Assembly: GCF_011250565.1 (NCBI RefSeq)
Contig: NZ_JAANMS010000014.1
Coordinates: forward strand, 1 to 64,000
Reading direction: 5' to 3'
DNA length: 64,000 bases
Source: Nocardioides sp. IC4_145
Lineage (GTDB): Bacteria > Actinomycetota > Actinomycetes > Propionibacteriales > Nocardioidaceae
Of the stretch, positions 49,961 through 58,834 are shown in pieces. Both the position numbers and the translations under genes were made by a program. Under the pieces are notes generated by a model, which ran no database searches, was not told the origin of the DNA, and worked only from the letters and a program-made list of their open reading frames with translations. Every line of letters starts with the position of its first letter. Position 1 is the first letter of the stretch.

Positions 49961-50743
49961 TCAGGACATCGGCGGGGCCACCGGAGGCTCGGGGTCCGCG
50001 GCGGGCGGCTCGGGATCGGGGTGCACCTGCGACGGCGAGGTCTCGCCCCGACCGCCGAGCAGCACCTCGAGCCGGGCCGGCGCCAGGCGCGAGAACTTCC
50101 GCGGCTGGATGCGCGTGCGGTCCAGCACGGCCACCTCGAGGTCGTCGACCGCGATGACGCGGTCCTCGGTCTCGGTGTGGCCCAACGCGGCGACGGCCGT
50201 CTTGAGGGCCTCCTCGAGGGCGGCACCCGAGCGGTAGTGCTCCTTGAGGTGGGCCGTGACGGCCTCGGCGGCGCCGCCCATGACGGCGTACCCGTGCTCG
50301 TCGGCGACCTGCCCGTCGTACGTCAGCCGGTAGATCTGGTCGGACGCGGCCTTGTCGCCGATCTCGGCCACGAACAGCTCGACCTCGTAGGGCTTCTCGC
50401 CCCCGCTGGAGAAGATGGTGCCGAGGGTCTGCGCGTAGGCGTTGGCGAGGCCGCGGCCGGTGACGTCGCGTCGGTCGTAGGCGTAGCCGCGCATGTCGGC
50501 GAGCCGGACGCCGGCGATGCGGAGGTTCTCGAACTCGTTGTAGCGCCCGACCGCGGCGAAGGCGATCCGGTCGTAGATCTCGGAGACCTTGTGCAGCGCC
50601 TGCGAGGGGTTCTCGGAGACGAAGAGGACGCCGTCGGCGTACTGCACCGCCACCACGGACCGGCCGCGGGCGATGCCCTTGCGGGCGAAGTCCGCCCGGT
50701 CCTTCATCAGCTGCTCGGGCGAGACGTAGAACGGCGTGCTCAT
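49961..50743 (-). CDS. prcA: 20S proteasome alpha subunit PrcA
   Basis: A 260-residue alpha subunit that forms the outer rings of the 20S core and controls gate opening. The N-terminus [22 protein letters not shown] is the gate and first helix. [19 protein letters not shown] and [16 protein letters not shown] are typical alpha elements. The C-terminal tail is Pro/Glu-rich and unstructured. ATG with GGAGG upstream. It overlaps prcB by 4 bp (ATGA). Confidence 0.96.
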   Translation of the reverse strand: MSTPFYVSPEQLMKDRADFARKGIARGRSVVAVQYADGVLFVSENPSQALHKVSEIYDRIAFAAVGRYNEFENLRIAGVRLADMRGYAYDRRDVTGRGLANAYAQTLGTIFSSGGEKPYEVELFVAEIGDKAASDQIYRLTYDGQVADEHGYAVMGGAAEAVTAHLKEHYRSGAALEEALKTAVAALGHTETEDRVIAVDDLEVAVLDRTRIQPRKFSRLAPARLEVLLGGRGETSPSQVHPDPEPPAADPEPPVAPPMS

Positions 50744-51597
50744 CGCGCGTCACCTCCGGTCGAGGGGCCGGTCAACGGTGCGGCCGGGCCGTCGGGACGG
50801 ACCATCCGGCCGGCGACGACGCGGTCGGCGATCTCGGCGACCTCCTCGTCGCGCATCCGGCGGCCGCCCTCCGCGGTGATCACCTGGACCACCGGGAAGA
50901 TGCGGCGAGCCAGGTCGGGGCCGCCCGTCGCGGAGTCGTCGTCCGCGGCGTCGTACAGCGCCTGGACGACGACGGTGACGCAGTCCTCGGGACTGAGGTC
51001 CTCGCGGTAGAGCTTCTTGAGCGCGCCGCGGGCGAACAGCGAGCCGGAGCCGACCGAGTGGAAGGCGGTCTCCTCGTAGCGGCCGCCGGTGACGTCGTAG
51101 CTGAAGATCCGGCCCTGGCCGGCCGCGAGGTCGTAGCCGGCGAAGAGCGGCACGACGGCCAGGCCCTGCATCGCCATGCCGAGGTTGCCGCGGATGAGGG
51201 CGGCCAGGCGGTTGGCCTTGCCGTCCATCGACAGCGTGGTGCCCTCGATCTTCTCGTAGTGCTCGAGCTCGGTCTGGAACAGGCGGACCATCTCGACCGC
51301 AAGGCCCGCGGTGCCGGCGATGCCGACAGCGGAGAACTCGTCGGCCGGGAAGACCTTCTCGATGTCGCGCTGGGCGATGATGTTGCCCATCGTGGCGCGG
51401 CGGTCGCCGGCCATCACCACGCCGCCGGGGAAGGTGGCCGCAACGATCGTGGTGCCGTGCGGGGCCAGGTCGCCGGCGTTGCCCTGCGGGACGGCCCGGC
51501 GCGCCGGCAGCAGGTCAGGAGCCTGGTCGGCGAGGAAGTCGGCGAACGACGAGACGCCCGGCTGCAGGTAGGCAGCGGGCAGACGGGGATCGGACAA
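50740..51597 (-). CDS. prcB: 20S proteasome beta subunit PrcB
   Basis: A 285-residue beta subunit. A propeptide of about 48 residues is removed before Thr49 ([13 protein letters not shown]), which then acts as the N-terminal nucleophile of the protease. Also visible are the conserved [19 protein letters not shown] and the KxxK region. TTG start at 51597, 3 bp from the pup stop. The order pup-prcB-prcA is typical. Confidence 0.96.
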   Translation of the reverse strand: MSDPRLPAAYLQPGVSSFADFLADQAPDLLPARRAVPQGNAGDLAPHGTTIVAATFPGGVVMAGDRRATMGNIIAQRDIEKVFPADEFSAVGIAGTAGLAVEMVRLFQTELEHYEKIEGTTLSMDGKANRLAALIRGNLGMAMQGLAVVPLFAGYDLAAGQGRIFSYDVTGGRYEETAFHSVGSGSLFARGALKKLYREDLSPEDCVTVVVQALYDAADDDSATGGPDLARRIFPVVQVITAEGGRRMRDEEVAEIADRVVAGRMVRPDGPAAPLTGPSTGGDAR

Positions 51598-51600
51598 GGC

Positions 51601-51798
51601 CTACTGCCCGCCCTTCTGGATGAAGGACTTCACGAAGTCCTCGGCGTTGGTCTCGAGGACGTCGTCGATCTCGTCGAGGAGGTCGTCGACGTCGCTGTCC
51701 AGGGCTTCCTTGCGCTCGGCCACGTCCGTCTCGGGGGCCGTCTCGACGACCTCCTCGGTCTCCGAGGACCGCTTCGGCTGCTTCTGCTCCTGTGCCAT
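51601..51798 (-). CDS. pup: Prokaryotic ubiquitin-like protein Pup
   Basis: A 65-residue, acidic, intrinsically disordered protein modifier that tags proteins for proteasomal degradation. It ends in KSFIQKGGQ, so Dop must deamidate the final Gln to Glu before PafA can attach it. DVDDLLDEIDDVLETNAEDFV is the helix bound by the ARC/Mpa coiled coil. ATG at 51798 with TAGGGT 6 nt upstream (leaderless). Confidence 0.98.
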   Translation of the reverse strand: MAQEQKQPKRSSETEEVVETAPETDVAERKEALDSDVDDLLDEIDDVLETNAEDFVKSFIQKGGQ

Positions 51799-51804
51799 GT
51801 CACG

Positions 51805-51810
51805 ACCCTA
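51805..51810 (-). promoter_or_regulatory. -10 element, leaderless promoter of pup
   Basis: TAGGGT on the minus strand ends 6 nt before the pup ATG at 51798. It makes pup-prcB-prcA a unit separate from dop. Confidence 0.6.
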
Positions 51811-51848
51811 GCCGAGCGCGACGAAGGAGCGCGCGGCGTGGGACGCGA

Positions 51849-51904
51849 GGTTGAGCGAGCCCCGCGGGCGAGCTTGCGAGCGCGTGACGGGCGGGTCGAA
51901 ACCC
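51849..51904. repeat. Dispersed GGTTGAGCGAGC...GGTCGAAACCC repeat unit
   Basis: A copy of the intergenic repeat between dop and the pup promoter: GGTTGAGCGAGC at one end, CGGGTCGAAACCC at the other, with a GC-rich middle containing CGAGCTTGCGAGCG. Confidence 0.7.
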
Positions 51905-51915
51905 AACCTACTCAG

Positions 51916-53424
51916 TCACCGGGTGAGTGCGGTGAACAAGTCCTCGGCCGTCCGGCACCGGTCGATCAGCTCGCCGACCGACGCCTTGCTGCCGCGCAAC
52001 GGGTCGAGGGTCGGCACGCGCTGGAGCGAGTCGCGGCCGGGCAGGTCGAAGATCACCGAGTCCCAGGACGCGGCGGCGACGTGCTCGGCGTACTTCTCCA
52101 GGCAGCGGCCGCGGAAGTAGGCGCGGGTGTCCTCCGGCGGGTCGTGCATCGCCGACTCGACGACGGCGTCGTCGAGCAGCCGCTCGATGCGACCCGCGGC
52201 GGCGAGCCTGGCGTAGAGGCCCTTCTCGGGGCGGATGTCGGAGTACTGCAGGTCGATCAGCGCCAGCTTCGCGTCGTCCCAGTCCAGCCCGTCGCGGGAG
52301 CGGTAGGACTCCAGCAGCTTGAGCTTGGCGACCCAGTCGAGCTCACCGGCGCACAGCATCGGGTCGCGCTCGAGGCGGTCGAGGACCGACTCCCAGCGGG
52401 CGAGCACGTCGACGGTCTGGGGGTCGGCGTCGGCGCCATACCGGTCCTCGACGTACTTGCGGGCCAGGTCGAGGTACTCGAGCTGCAGCTGGACGCCCGT
52501 CAACCGGCGGCCGTCGCGCAGGGTGACCGTCTGCTCGAGGGTCGGGTCGTGGGACACGGCGCGCAGCGCGGAGACCGGTCCGTCGACGGAGAGGTCGACG
52601 TTGATGAAGCGGTCCTCGATCATCGCCAGCACCAGCGCGGTCGTGCCGACCTTGAGGTACGTCGACACCTCCGCGAGGTTGGCGTCGCCGATGATCACGT
52701 GGAGCCGGCGGTACTTGTCCGGGTCGGCGTGCGGCTCGTCGCGGGTGTTGATGATCGGGCGCTTGAGCGTCGTCTCGAGGCCCACCTCGACCTCGAAGAA
52801 GTCCGCGCGCTGGCTCACCTGGTAACCGTGCTCGCGGCCGTCCTGGCCGATCCCGACCCGGCCCGCGCCGGTGACGACCTGGCGGCTGACGAAGAACGGC
52901 GTCAGGTGCTTGACGATCTCCGCGAACGGGGTGGACCGCCGCATCAGGTAGTTCTCGTGCGCCCCGTAGGACGCGCCCTTGCCGTCGGTGTTGTTCTTGT
53001 ACAGCGCGATCGGTGACCCGCCCGGCAGCAGCGCGGCGCGGCGCTGGGCGTCGAGCATCACCTGCTCCCCCGCCTTGTCCCAGCGCACGACGTCGAGCGG
53101 CGTGGTGACCTCGGGGGTGGAGTACTCCGGGTGGGCGTGGTCGACGTAGAGCCGGGCGCCGTTGGTCAGGATGACGTTGGCCAGCCCCAGGTCCTCGTCG
53201 GTGAGCTGGCTGGCGTCGGCGACCTGGCGGGACATGTCGAAGCCGCGGGCGTCGCGCAGCGGCGACTCCTCCTCGAAGTCCCACCGCGCCCGGCGCGCCT
53301 TGGCCGTCGCCGAGGCGTAGGCGTTGACCACCTGCGAGGAGGCGACCATCGGGTTGGCCAGTGGCTGGCCGGTCACCGAGATCCCGTACTCGACCTCGGT
53401 GCCCATCACTCGGCGGACGCTCAT
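51916..53424 (-). CDS. dop: Pup deamidase/depupylase Dop
   Basis: A 502-residue homologue of PafA that converts the C-terminal Gln of Pup to Glu and also removes Pup from targets. [17 protein letters not shown] holds a metal-binding Glu; the catalytic Asp is in [16 protein letters not shown] (about D95). An insertion of about 40 residues (about 38-78) between the N-terminal strand and this motif is the Dop-loop that separates Dop from PafA. ATG at 53424, TAGGCT 6 nt upstream (leaderless). Confidence 0.97.
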   Translation of the reverse strand: MSVRRVMGTEVEYGISVTGQPLANPMVASSQVVNAYASATAKARRARWDFEEESPLRDARGFDMSRQVADASQLTDEDLGLANVILTNGARLYVDHAHPEYSTPEVTTPLDVVRWDKAGEQVMLDAQRRAALLPGGSPIALYKNNTDGKGASYGAHENYLMRRSTPFAEIVKHLTPFFVSRQVVTGAGRVGIGQDGREHGYQVSQRADFFEVEVGLETTLKRPIINTRDEPHADPDKYRRLHVIIGDANLAEVSTYLKVGTTALVLAMIEDRFINVDLSVDGPVSALRAVSHDPTLEQTVTLRDGRRLTGVQLQLEYLDLARKYVEDRYGADADPQTVDVLARWESVLDRLERDPMLCAGELDWVAKLKLLESYRSRDGLDWDDAKLALIDLQYSDIRPEKGLYARLAAAGRIERLLDDAVVESAMHDPPEDTRAYFRGRCLEKYAEHVAAASWDSVIFDLPGRDSLQRVPTLDPLRGSKASVGELIDRCRTAEDLFTALTR

Positions 53425-53430
53425 GCTCCG

Positions 53431-53436
53431 AGCCTA
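53431..53436 (-). promoter_or_regulatory. -10 element, leaderless promoter of dop
   Basis: TAGGCT on the minus strand ends 6 nt before the ATG at 53424. It is back to back with the -10 of the methyltransferase gene. Confidence 0.6.
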
Positions 53437-53451
53437 CGGGGGCGACGCGCC

Positions 53452-53457
53452 TACGCT
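53452..53457 (+). promoter_or_regulatory. -10 element, leaderless promoter of the methyltransferase gene
   Basis: TACGCT ends 6 nt before the ATG at 53464. Only 39 bp separate the two divergent start codons. Confidence 0.6.
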
Positions 53458-53463
53458 GGGCGG

Positions 53464-54087
53464 ATGGGTCTGTGGACCGAACGGGTCGTCCCCCACCTCA
53501 CCGACCGTGCGCTGGCCGGCCGGGAGGTCACCGCGCTGCGGGAGGCCGCCTGCGAAGGCCTGGCCGGGCGGGTGCTGGAGATCGGGTTCGGCAGCGGGGC
53601 GAACCTCCCCTGCTACCCGCCCGAGGTGGTCACCGTCGACGCCGTCGAGCCCTCCGACGTCGGCTGGCGGATGTCCGCGGGCCGACGTGCGGCGGCCCGC
53701 GTGCCGGTGCGCCGGACGGGGCTGGACGGCCAGCGGCTCGACGCCGGGGACGCGTCGTACGACGCCGTGCTGTCGACATTCACCCTCTGCACCATCCCGG
53801 ACCCCTCGCTCGCGCTGGCGGAGGTACGCCGGGTGCTGCGCTCCGGCGGGTCGTTCCACTTCCTCGAGCACGGCCTGGCGCCGGTCGCCCGGGTGGCCGC
53901 CTGGCAGCGACGGCTCGACCCCGTGCAACGCGTCGTGTGCGGCGGCTGCCACCTCAGCCGCGACGTGCCCGCGCTGGTCGCCGCCGCCGGGCTGGTCGTC
54001 GAGGAGCTCCGGGAGTCCTACCTCCCCGGCCCGGCCGTCTCCCGGCCGTGGACCCACGGCTTCGTCGGTCGAGCGGTGGCTCGGTGA
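53464..54087 (+). CDS. Class I SAM-dependent methyltransferase
   Basis: A 207-residue Rossmann methyltransferase of the UbiE/Methyltransf_11 type. Motif I is VLEIGFGSGANL near 37-48; an acidic VDAVEPSD follows, and FHFLEHG and VCGGCHLSRD lie later. Substrate unknown. Its GTGA overlap with the YbaK-like gene suggests co-expression. It is divergent from dop. Confidence 0.88.
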   Translation: MGLWTERVVPHLTDRALAGREVTALREAACEGLAGRVLEIGFGSGANLPCYPPEVVTVDAVEPSDVGWRMSAGRRAAARVPVRRTGLDGQRLDAGDASYDAVLSTFTLCTIPDPSLALAEVRRVLRSGGSFHFLEHGLAPVARVAAWQRRLDPVQRVVCGGCHLSRDVPALVAAAGLVVEELRESYLPGPAVSRPWTHGFVGRAVAR

Positions 54088-54557
54088 GCGGTCACGAGCG
54101 GGTCGTCGCGGCGGCCCGCGAGCTCGGGCTCGACGTCGAGGTGACCCGGCACGGACCGGTGCGATCCTTGGCGGAGGCGGCCGCTGCGCGCGGGGTGGAG
54201 CCCCGCCGGCTCGTCAAGACGATGGTGGTGCGGGTGGCCGAGGGGAACCACCGGTTCGTCCTGGTGCCCGGCGACCGGGAGATCGCCTGGCCCAAGCTGC
54301 GGGCGCTGCTCGGCGTCAACCGCCTGACGATGGCGTCCGCGGACGAGGCCCTGCGGGTGACCGGCTACGAGCGGGGCACGATCACGCCGCTGGGCAGCCG
54401 GACCGCCCTCCCGGTCGTCGCCGACGCGTCCGTCGCCGGACGGATCTCGGTCGGCGGCGGTGAGCACGGAGTCGGGGTGACCGTCGAGGCCGGCGACCTC
54501 CTCGTCGCGCTGGGCGCGGAGGTCGCCGACGTCACCGACGTCGTGCCGTCGGGTTAG
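54084..54557 (+). CDS. YbaK/EbsC-family aminoacyl-tRNA deacylase
   Basis: A 157-residue protein of the YbaK/ProX superfamily, which hydrolyses mischarged tRNA such as Cys-tRNA(Pro). RRLVKTMVVRV near residue 40 holds the conserved lysine, and SADEALRVTGYERGTITPLG contains the GxxxP-type loop. GTG start, GTGA overlap with the methyltransferase gene. The exact tRNA target is not evident. Confidence 0.9.
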   Translation: MSGHERVVAAARELGLDVEVTRHGPVRSLAEAAAARGVEPRRLVKTMVVRVAEGNHRFVLVPGDREIAWPKLRALLGVNRLTMASADEALRVTGYERGTITPLGSRTALPVVADASVAGRISVGGGEHGVGVTVEAGDLLVALGAEVADVTDVVPSG

Positions 54558-54564
54558 GGACTCC

Positions 54565-54642
54565 TCAGCGGCGGCGCAGCAGCATCGAGCCGACGTACAG
54601 GATCGCCAGGACGACGAGGACGATCAGCAGGATCTTGAGCAC
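54565..54642 (-). CDS. 25-residue membrane micropeptide
   Basis: A very short gene: GTG, then LKILLIVLVVLAILYVGSMLL and the basic end RRR, then TGA. AAAGGAGA lies just before the GTG. The peptide is one hydrophobic helix with a positive C-terminus, hence probably a single-pass membrane protein. It lies downstream of arc, separated from it by two hairpins, and faces the YbaK-like gene. Unknown function. Its ribosome binding site and codon use support it. Confidence 0.6.
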   Translation of the reverse strand: MLKILLIVLVVLAILYVGSMLLRRR

Positions 54643-54660
54643 AGGGGTCTCCTTTGTCCG

Positions 54661-54716
54661 GGCGGCCTCGGGGGTGGCCGCCGCGCCGGGACCGTTACCC
54701 GCAACAGCCCCGGCGC
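54661..54716 (-). terminator. Two hairpins downstream of arc
   Basis: GCGCCGGG / CCCGGCGC (54683-54690, 54709-54716) and GGCGGCC / GGCCGCC (54661-54667, 54676-54682) lie just past the arc stop. They can end its transcript, or leave some read-through to the micropeptide. Confidence 0.55.
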
Positions 54717-54723
54717 GAACGGA

Positions 54724-56502
54724 TCAGAGGTACTGACCGGTGTTGGCGACGGTGTCGATGGACCGGCCGGGCTCGGTGCCCTGCTTGCCGCTGATGAGGG
54801 TGCGGATGAAGACGATCCGCTCCCCCTTCTTGCCCGAGATCCGCGCCCAGTCGTCGGGGTTGGTGGTGTTCGGGAGGTCCTCGTTCTCCTTGAACTCGTC
54901 GACGCACGCCTGCAGGAGGTGGGCGACCCGGAGACCGCGCTGCTGCTGTTCGAGGAAGTCCTTGATGGCCATCTTCTTCGCGCGGTCGACGATGTTCTGG
55001 ATCATCGCGCCGGAGTTGAAGTCCTTGAAGTAGAGGACCTCCTTGTCGCCGTTCGCGTAGGTGACCTCGAGGAAGCGGTTCTCCTCGGTCTCGGCGTACA
55101 TCCGCTCGACGGTGGCGCGGATCATCCCTGCGACGGTCGCCTCGCGGTCCCCGCCGAACTCGGCGAGGTCGTCGGCGTGGAGCGGCAGGCTCGGCGTGAG
55201 GTACTTGGAGAAGATGTCGCGCGCGGACTCGGCGTCCGGGCGCTCGATCTTGATCTTCACGTCGAGGCGACCGGGTCGCAGGATCGCCGGGTCGATCATG
55301 TCCTCGCGGTTCGAGGCACCGATGACCAGGACGTTCTCCAGCAGCTCGACGCCGTCGATCTCGCTGAGCAGCTGCGGGACGATGGTGTTCTCGACGTCGG
55401 AGGAGACGCCGGACCCACGGGTGCGGAACAGCGAGTCCATCTCGTCGAAGAACACGATGACCGGCGTGCCGGTGCTGGCCTTCTCCCGCGCCCGCTGGAA
55501 GACCAGGCGGATGTGGCGCTCGGTCTCGCCGACGTACTTGTTGAGCAGCTCGGGACCCTTGATGTTCAGGAAGTACGACTTCACCTCCTGGCCCGCCCCG
55601 TCCGTGCCGTGCCGCGCCGCGACCTTCTTGGCCAGCGAGTTCGCGACCGCCTTGGCGATGAGCGTCTTGCCGCAGCCGGGAGGGCCGTAGAGCAGCACGC
55701 CCTTGGGCGGCTTGAGCTGGTGCTCGCGGAAGAGCTCGGGGTAGAGGTACGGCAGCTCGACCGCGTCCTGGATCTGCTCGATCTGGCCGCCGAGGCCGCC
55801 GATCGACTCGTAGGCGATGTCGGGGACCTCCTCGAGGACGAGCTCCTCGACCTCCGACTTCGGGACCTTCTCGTAGACGTAGCCGGCGCGGGAGTCCAGC
55901 AGCAGGCTGTCGCCGGCGCGGATCGTCTCGCCGCGCAGCGGCTCGGCCAGCCGCACGATGCGCTCCTCGTCGGCGTTGGCGATGACCAGGGCGCGGTCGC
56001 CGTCGGCGAGCACCTCCTTGAACATCACGACCTCGCCGACCTGCTCGAACTCGAGCGCGGCGACGACGTTCAGCGCCTCGTTGAGCATGACCTCCTGGCC
56101 GCGGCGCAGGGTGTCGAGGTCGACGCTCGGGCTGACGTTGACCCGGAGCTTGCGGCCGCCGGTGAAGACGTCGACCGAGTCGTCGTCGTTGCGGGCCAGG
56201 AAGGTGCCGAAGCCGGCGGGCGGCTGGGCGAGCCGGTCGACCTCCTCCTTGAGCTTCATGATCTGGTCGCGGGCCTCGCGCAGCGTGCTGGCGAGCCGCT
56301 CGTTCTGGGACGTCACCGCGGCGAGCGAGCGCTGCGCGTCGGCGAGCCGGAGCTCGAGGCCGCGGCTGTGCGAGGGCGAGTCGCTCAGGCGGCGCCTGAG
56401 GTCGGTGACCTCGGCCTCCAGGAACCGGACGTGGCTCGCGAGCTCCTCCGGGCTGGGACCGTCCTGAGCGCGGCTGCCCGAGCTGGGGATGTCGGATGTC
56501 AT
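54724..56502 (-). CDS. arc: Proteasome-associated AAA ATPase ARC/Mpa
   Basis: A 592-residue AAA ATPase that unfolds pupylated proteins and feeds them to the proteasome. An N-terminal coiled coil (about 20-92) binds Pup; two OB-type domains (about 95-220) form the inter-domain rings. Walker A GPPGCGKT is at 273-280 and Walker B FFDEMD at 351-356. The C-terminus ends GQYL, the penultimate-Tyr motif that docks into the alpha ring. ATG at 56502 with GAGGAGG upstream, so this one has a leader. Confidence 0.97.
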   Translation of the reverse strand: MTSDIPSSGSRAQDGPSPEELASHVRFLEAEVTDLRRRLSDSPSHSRGLELRLADAQRSLAAVTSQNERLASTLREARDQIMKLKEEVDRLAQPPAGFGTFLARNDDDSVDVFTGGRKLRVNVSPSVDLDTLRRGQEVMLNEALNVVAALEFEQVGEVVMFKEVLADGDRALVIANADEERIVRLAEPLRGETIRAGDSLLLDSRAGYVYEKVPKSEVEELVLEEVPDIAYESIGGLGGQIEQIQDAVELPYLYPELFREHQLKPPKGVLLYGPPGCGKTLIAKAVANSLAKKVAARHGTDGAGQEVKSYFLNIKGPELLNKYVGETERHIRLVFQRAREKASTGTPVIVFFDEMDSLFRTRGSGVSSDVENTIVPQLLSEIDGVELLENVLVIGASNREDMIDPAILRPGRLDVKIKIERPDAESARDIFSKYLTPSLPLHADDLAEFGGDREATVAGMIRATVERMYAETEENRFLEVTYANGDKEVLYFKDFNSGAMIQNIVDRAKKMAIKDFLEQQQRGLRVAHLLQACVDEFKENEDLPNTTNPDDWARISGKKGERIVFIRTLISGKQGTEPGRSIDTVANTGQYL

Positions 56503-56623
56503 CGGCGCACCTCCTCGTGTGCCGCGACCCTACCCGCGGATCCCGACGACGGAAGGGGGTGAACCGCCGGGATGGTCACGATTCGGACGCGGCCCGTCGA
56601 CAGCCCCGCCGGCGACCCCGTCC

Positions 56624-57583
56624 TCAGTCCTGGACGACGGGCTCCTCGACGGGTACGCCGGGCGGACGGGGGCCGGTGTAGTCCGGGCCGTAGGCGCCGG
56701 GAGCGGGCCGCCGCTTCTTCAGCGGCGGCCGCTGACCGGGGGCCATCCGGCGGGCGGTCACGAGGAACGCCGTGTGGCCGATCATCTTGTGGCCCGGTCG
56801 GACGGCGAGCCCCTCGACGTGCCAGTCGCGCACGAGCGACTCCCACGGCTGGGGCTCGGTGAACCCGCCGTGGAGCCGCACGGTCTCGACGAACCGCGAG
56901 AGCTGGGTGGTTGTGGCGACGTACGCGCACACGATCCCGCCGGGGACCAGCGCGTCCGCGGCGGCGTCCAGGCACTCCCACGGCGCGAGCATGTCGAGGA
57001 TGATCCGGTCGCAGCGCTCGCCGGACGCGGGCAGCGCCTCGGCGAGGTCCCCCAGGGTGAGCTGCCAGGCCGGGTGCGTCTCCCCGTCGGGGGCGCCGAA
57101 GAACTGCGTGACGTTCTTGCGCGCGACGTCGGCGAACTCCTCGCGGCGCTCGTACGACGACACCTTGCCGAACGGCCCGACCGCGCGCAGCAGCGAGCAG
57201 GTGAGGGCACCCGACCCGACGCCGGCCTCGACGACGTGGGCGCCGGGGAAGATGTCGGCCATCGCGACGATCTGGGCGGCGTCCTTGGGGTAGACGACCG
57301 CCGCACCGCGGGGCATCGAGACGACGAACTCCGAGAGCAGCGGGCGGAACACGAGGTACTCGCCGCCAGCCGAGGACGTGACGGTGAAGCCCTCCTCGCG
57401 GCCGATCAGCTCGTCGTGCTCGAGGTGGCCCCGGTTGGAGAAGAAGCGCTTGCCGGGGACCAGCTCGAAGTTGTGGCGGCGGCCCTTCTGGTCGGTCAGC
57501 CGCACCCACTCCCCGTCGCGCAGGGGTCCGCGGTGGACCCCCGACCAGGCGTCACGGCTCACGTCGGGCAGGGCGTCGGGCAT
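56624..57583 (-). CDS. trmI: tRNA (adenine-58-N1)-methyltransferase TrmI
   Basis: A 319-residue TrmI. It methylates A58 in the T-loop of tRNAs. The SAM site is VVEAGVGSGALTCSLL, and the catalytic Asp-Pro-like motif is IILDMLAPWECL. The N-terminal beta domain (WVRLTDQKGRRHNFELVPGKRFFSNRG) is complete; the C-terminus carries a basic, Pro-rich extension. ATG at 57583 with TAGGGT 7 nt upstream. It stands just upstream of arc, as in M. tuberculosis. Confidence 0.95.
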   Translation of the reverse strand: MPDALPDVSRDAWSGVHRGPLRDGEWVRLTDQKGRRHNFELVPGKRFFSNRGHLEHDELIGREEGFTVTSSAGGEYLVFRPLLSEFVVSMPRGAAVVYPKDAAQIVAMADIFPGAHVVEAGVGSGALTCSLLRAVGPFGKVSSYERREEFADVARKNVTQFFGAPDGETHPAWQLTLGDLAEALPASGERCDRIILDMLAPWECLDAAADALVPGGIVCAYVATTTQLSRFVETVRLHGGFTEPQPWESLVRDWHVEGLAVRPGHKMIGHTAFLVTARRMAPGQRPPLKKRRPAPGAYGPDYTGPRPPGVPVEEPVVQD

Positions 57584-57590
57584 GCGCGGA

Positions 57591-57596
57591 ACCCTA
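57591..57596 (-). promoter_or_regulatory. -10 element, leaderless promoter of trmI
   Basis: TAGGGT on the minus strand ends 7 nt before the ATG at 57583. It lies at the 3' boundary of the M50 gene. Confidence 0.55.
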
Positions 57597-58772
57597 GTGG
57601 CGACCCTCGCGGAACGCGCGATCGACGTCGGCGGTCACGAGCACGCCGTAGACGCCCTCGCCCTCGACGCCCCCGTCCTCGATGAGCAGGTACTCCGTCG
57701 CCGGGGTCCGGCTGATCGCCCGGACCAGCTCCTCCCCGGCGAGGCCGGCGGAGATCCGGAGACCCGGCTCGAGCGTGCGCGCCACGGTGGACGTCGCGAC
57801 CCAGGGCCGGCGGTCCTCGGGCGTGGCGAGGAGGGCGGCCTCGTTGACCAGGCCGACCGGCGTGCCGTCGGCCGCCACGGTGACGAGGCTGCCGGCCTGC
57901 GCGTCCTGCGCGCGGCGTACCGCCTCGGCCAGCGGCAGGTCCTCGGGGACGGCGAGGGTACGCCGTGCGAGGTCGCGGGCGACCAGGTGCGGGAGGCGGC
58001 GGCGCACCCGCGCGGAGGTGATCGCCGCGGTCGCGCCGGTCCACAGGAACAGGCCCACGACGAACGCGAGCAGGAAGTCCAGCAGCTCGGCCTGCACGCC
58101 CAGGAGCGGCTCGAGCGCGAGCGGCCACAGCAGCACCAGGACCGCCGTGATCCGGCCGCCCCAGCCGGCGGCGATCGTGCCGCGGTGCTGATCCTTCGTC
58201 GCGCCCCAGACGGCGGCCTTCAGCACCCGGCCACCGTCGAGCGGCAGCCCGGGCACGAGGTTGAGGACGCCGACGAGCAGGTTGGCCACCGCCAGGCCCT
58301 CCACCGCCAGGAGCAGCAGCCCGTCGGGCACGACGAACCACAGCCCGAACGCCGCCGCGCCGACCGCCAGCGACGTCAGCGGGCCGACCACGGCGATCAC
58401 GAACTCCTGCTTCGGCTTGGTCGTCTCCGCCTCGATCGCGGTCATGCCGCCGAGGAAGTGCAGGGTGATCGAGCTGATCGGGTAGCCGTAGCGCTGCGCC
58501 ATCACCGCGTGCGACGCCTCGTGGAGCAGCACCGAGAGGTAGAGGACGACCGCGAAGGCCAGCCCGGCGACGTACTTGAGCGCACCGAGGCCGGGCTCGA
58601 CCTGCTCGACCCGCGGCGCGATGACCACGGCGATGAGTGCGGCCACGATGAACCAGGACGACGAGACGAGCACGTCCGCCCCGGCGATGGTGCCGACCTT
58701 GAAGGTGCCGGGCGGACGCGTGGGACGGGCGGCGGTGGCCCGGCCGTCGCCGGGAGGTTCGGGGTCGGCCAC
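57594..58772 (-). CDS. Site-2 protease (M50) with CBS domains, Rip3-like
   Basis: A 392-residue intramembrane zinc metalloprotease. HEASH at 84-88 binds zinc and NLVPGLPLDGG near residue 180 supplies the third ligand. About six membrane helices span residues 35-245; a pair of CBS domains follows (about 250-385). It is expected to cut membrane-bound regulators within the bilayer, as Rip-type proteases do. The GTG at 58772 is preferred because TACGCT lies 6 nt before it; the longer frame would begin at 58799. Confidence 0.92.
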   Translation of the reverse strand: MADPEPPGDGRATAARPTRPPGTFKVGTIAGADVLVSSSWFIVAALIAVVIAPRVEQVEPGLGALKYVAGLAFAVVLYLSVLLHEASHAVMAQRYGYPISSITLHFLGGMTAIEAETTKPKQEFVIAVVGPLTSLAVGAAAFGLWFVVPDGLLLLAVEGLAVANLLVGVLNLVPGLPLDGGRVLKAAVWGATKDQHRGTIAAGWGGRITAVLVLLWPLALEPLLGVQAELLDFLLAFVVGLFLWTGATAAITSARVRRRLPHLVARDLARRTLAVPEDLPLAEAVRRAQDAQAGSLVTVAADGTPVGLVNEAALLATPEDRRPWVATSTVARTLEPGLRISAGLAGEELVRAISRTPATEYLLIEDGGVEGEGVYGVLVTADVDRAFREGRH

Positions 58773-58778
58773 CTCGCC

Positions 58779-58784
58779 AGCGTA
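58779..58784 (-). promoter_or_regulatory. -10 element, leaderless promoter of the M50 gene
   Basis: TACGCT on the minus strand ends 6 nt before the GTG at 58772. Confidence 0.6.
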
Positions 58785-58821
58785 TCGGTGCGGGCACACC
58801 GCGACTGTCCGTGGGCTCGCC

Positions 58822-58827
58822 TAGGGT
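58822..58827 (+). promoter_or_regulatory. -10 element, leaderless promoter of the RecB-type gene
   Basis: TAGGGT ends 7 nt before the ATG at 58835. The longer frame from 58811 would cover this hexamer. Confidence 0.6.
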
Positions 58828-58834
58828 CTGGCCC

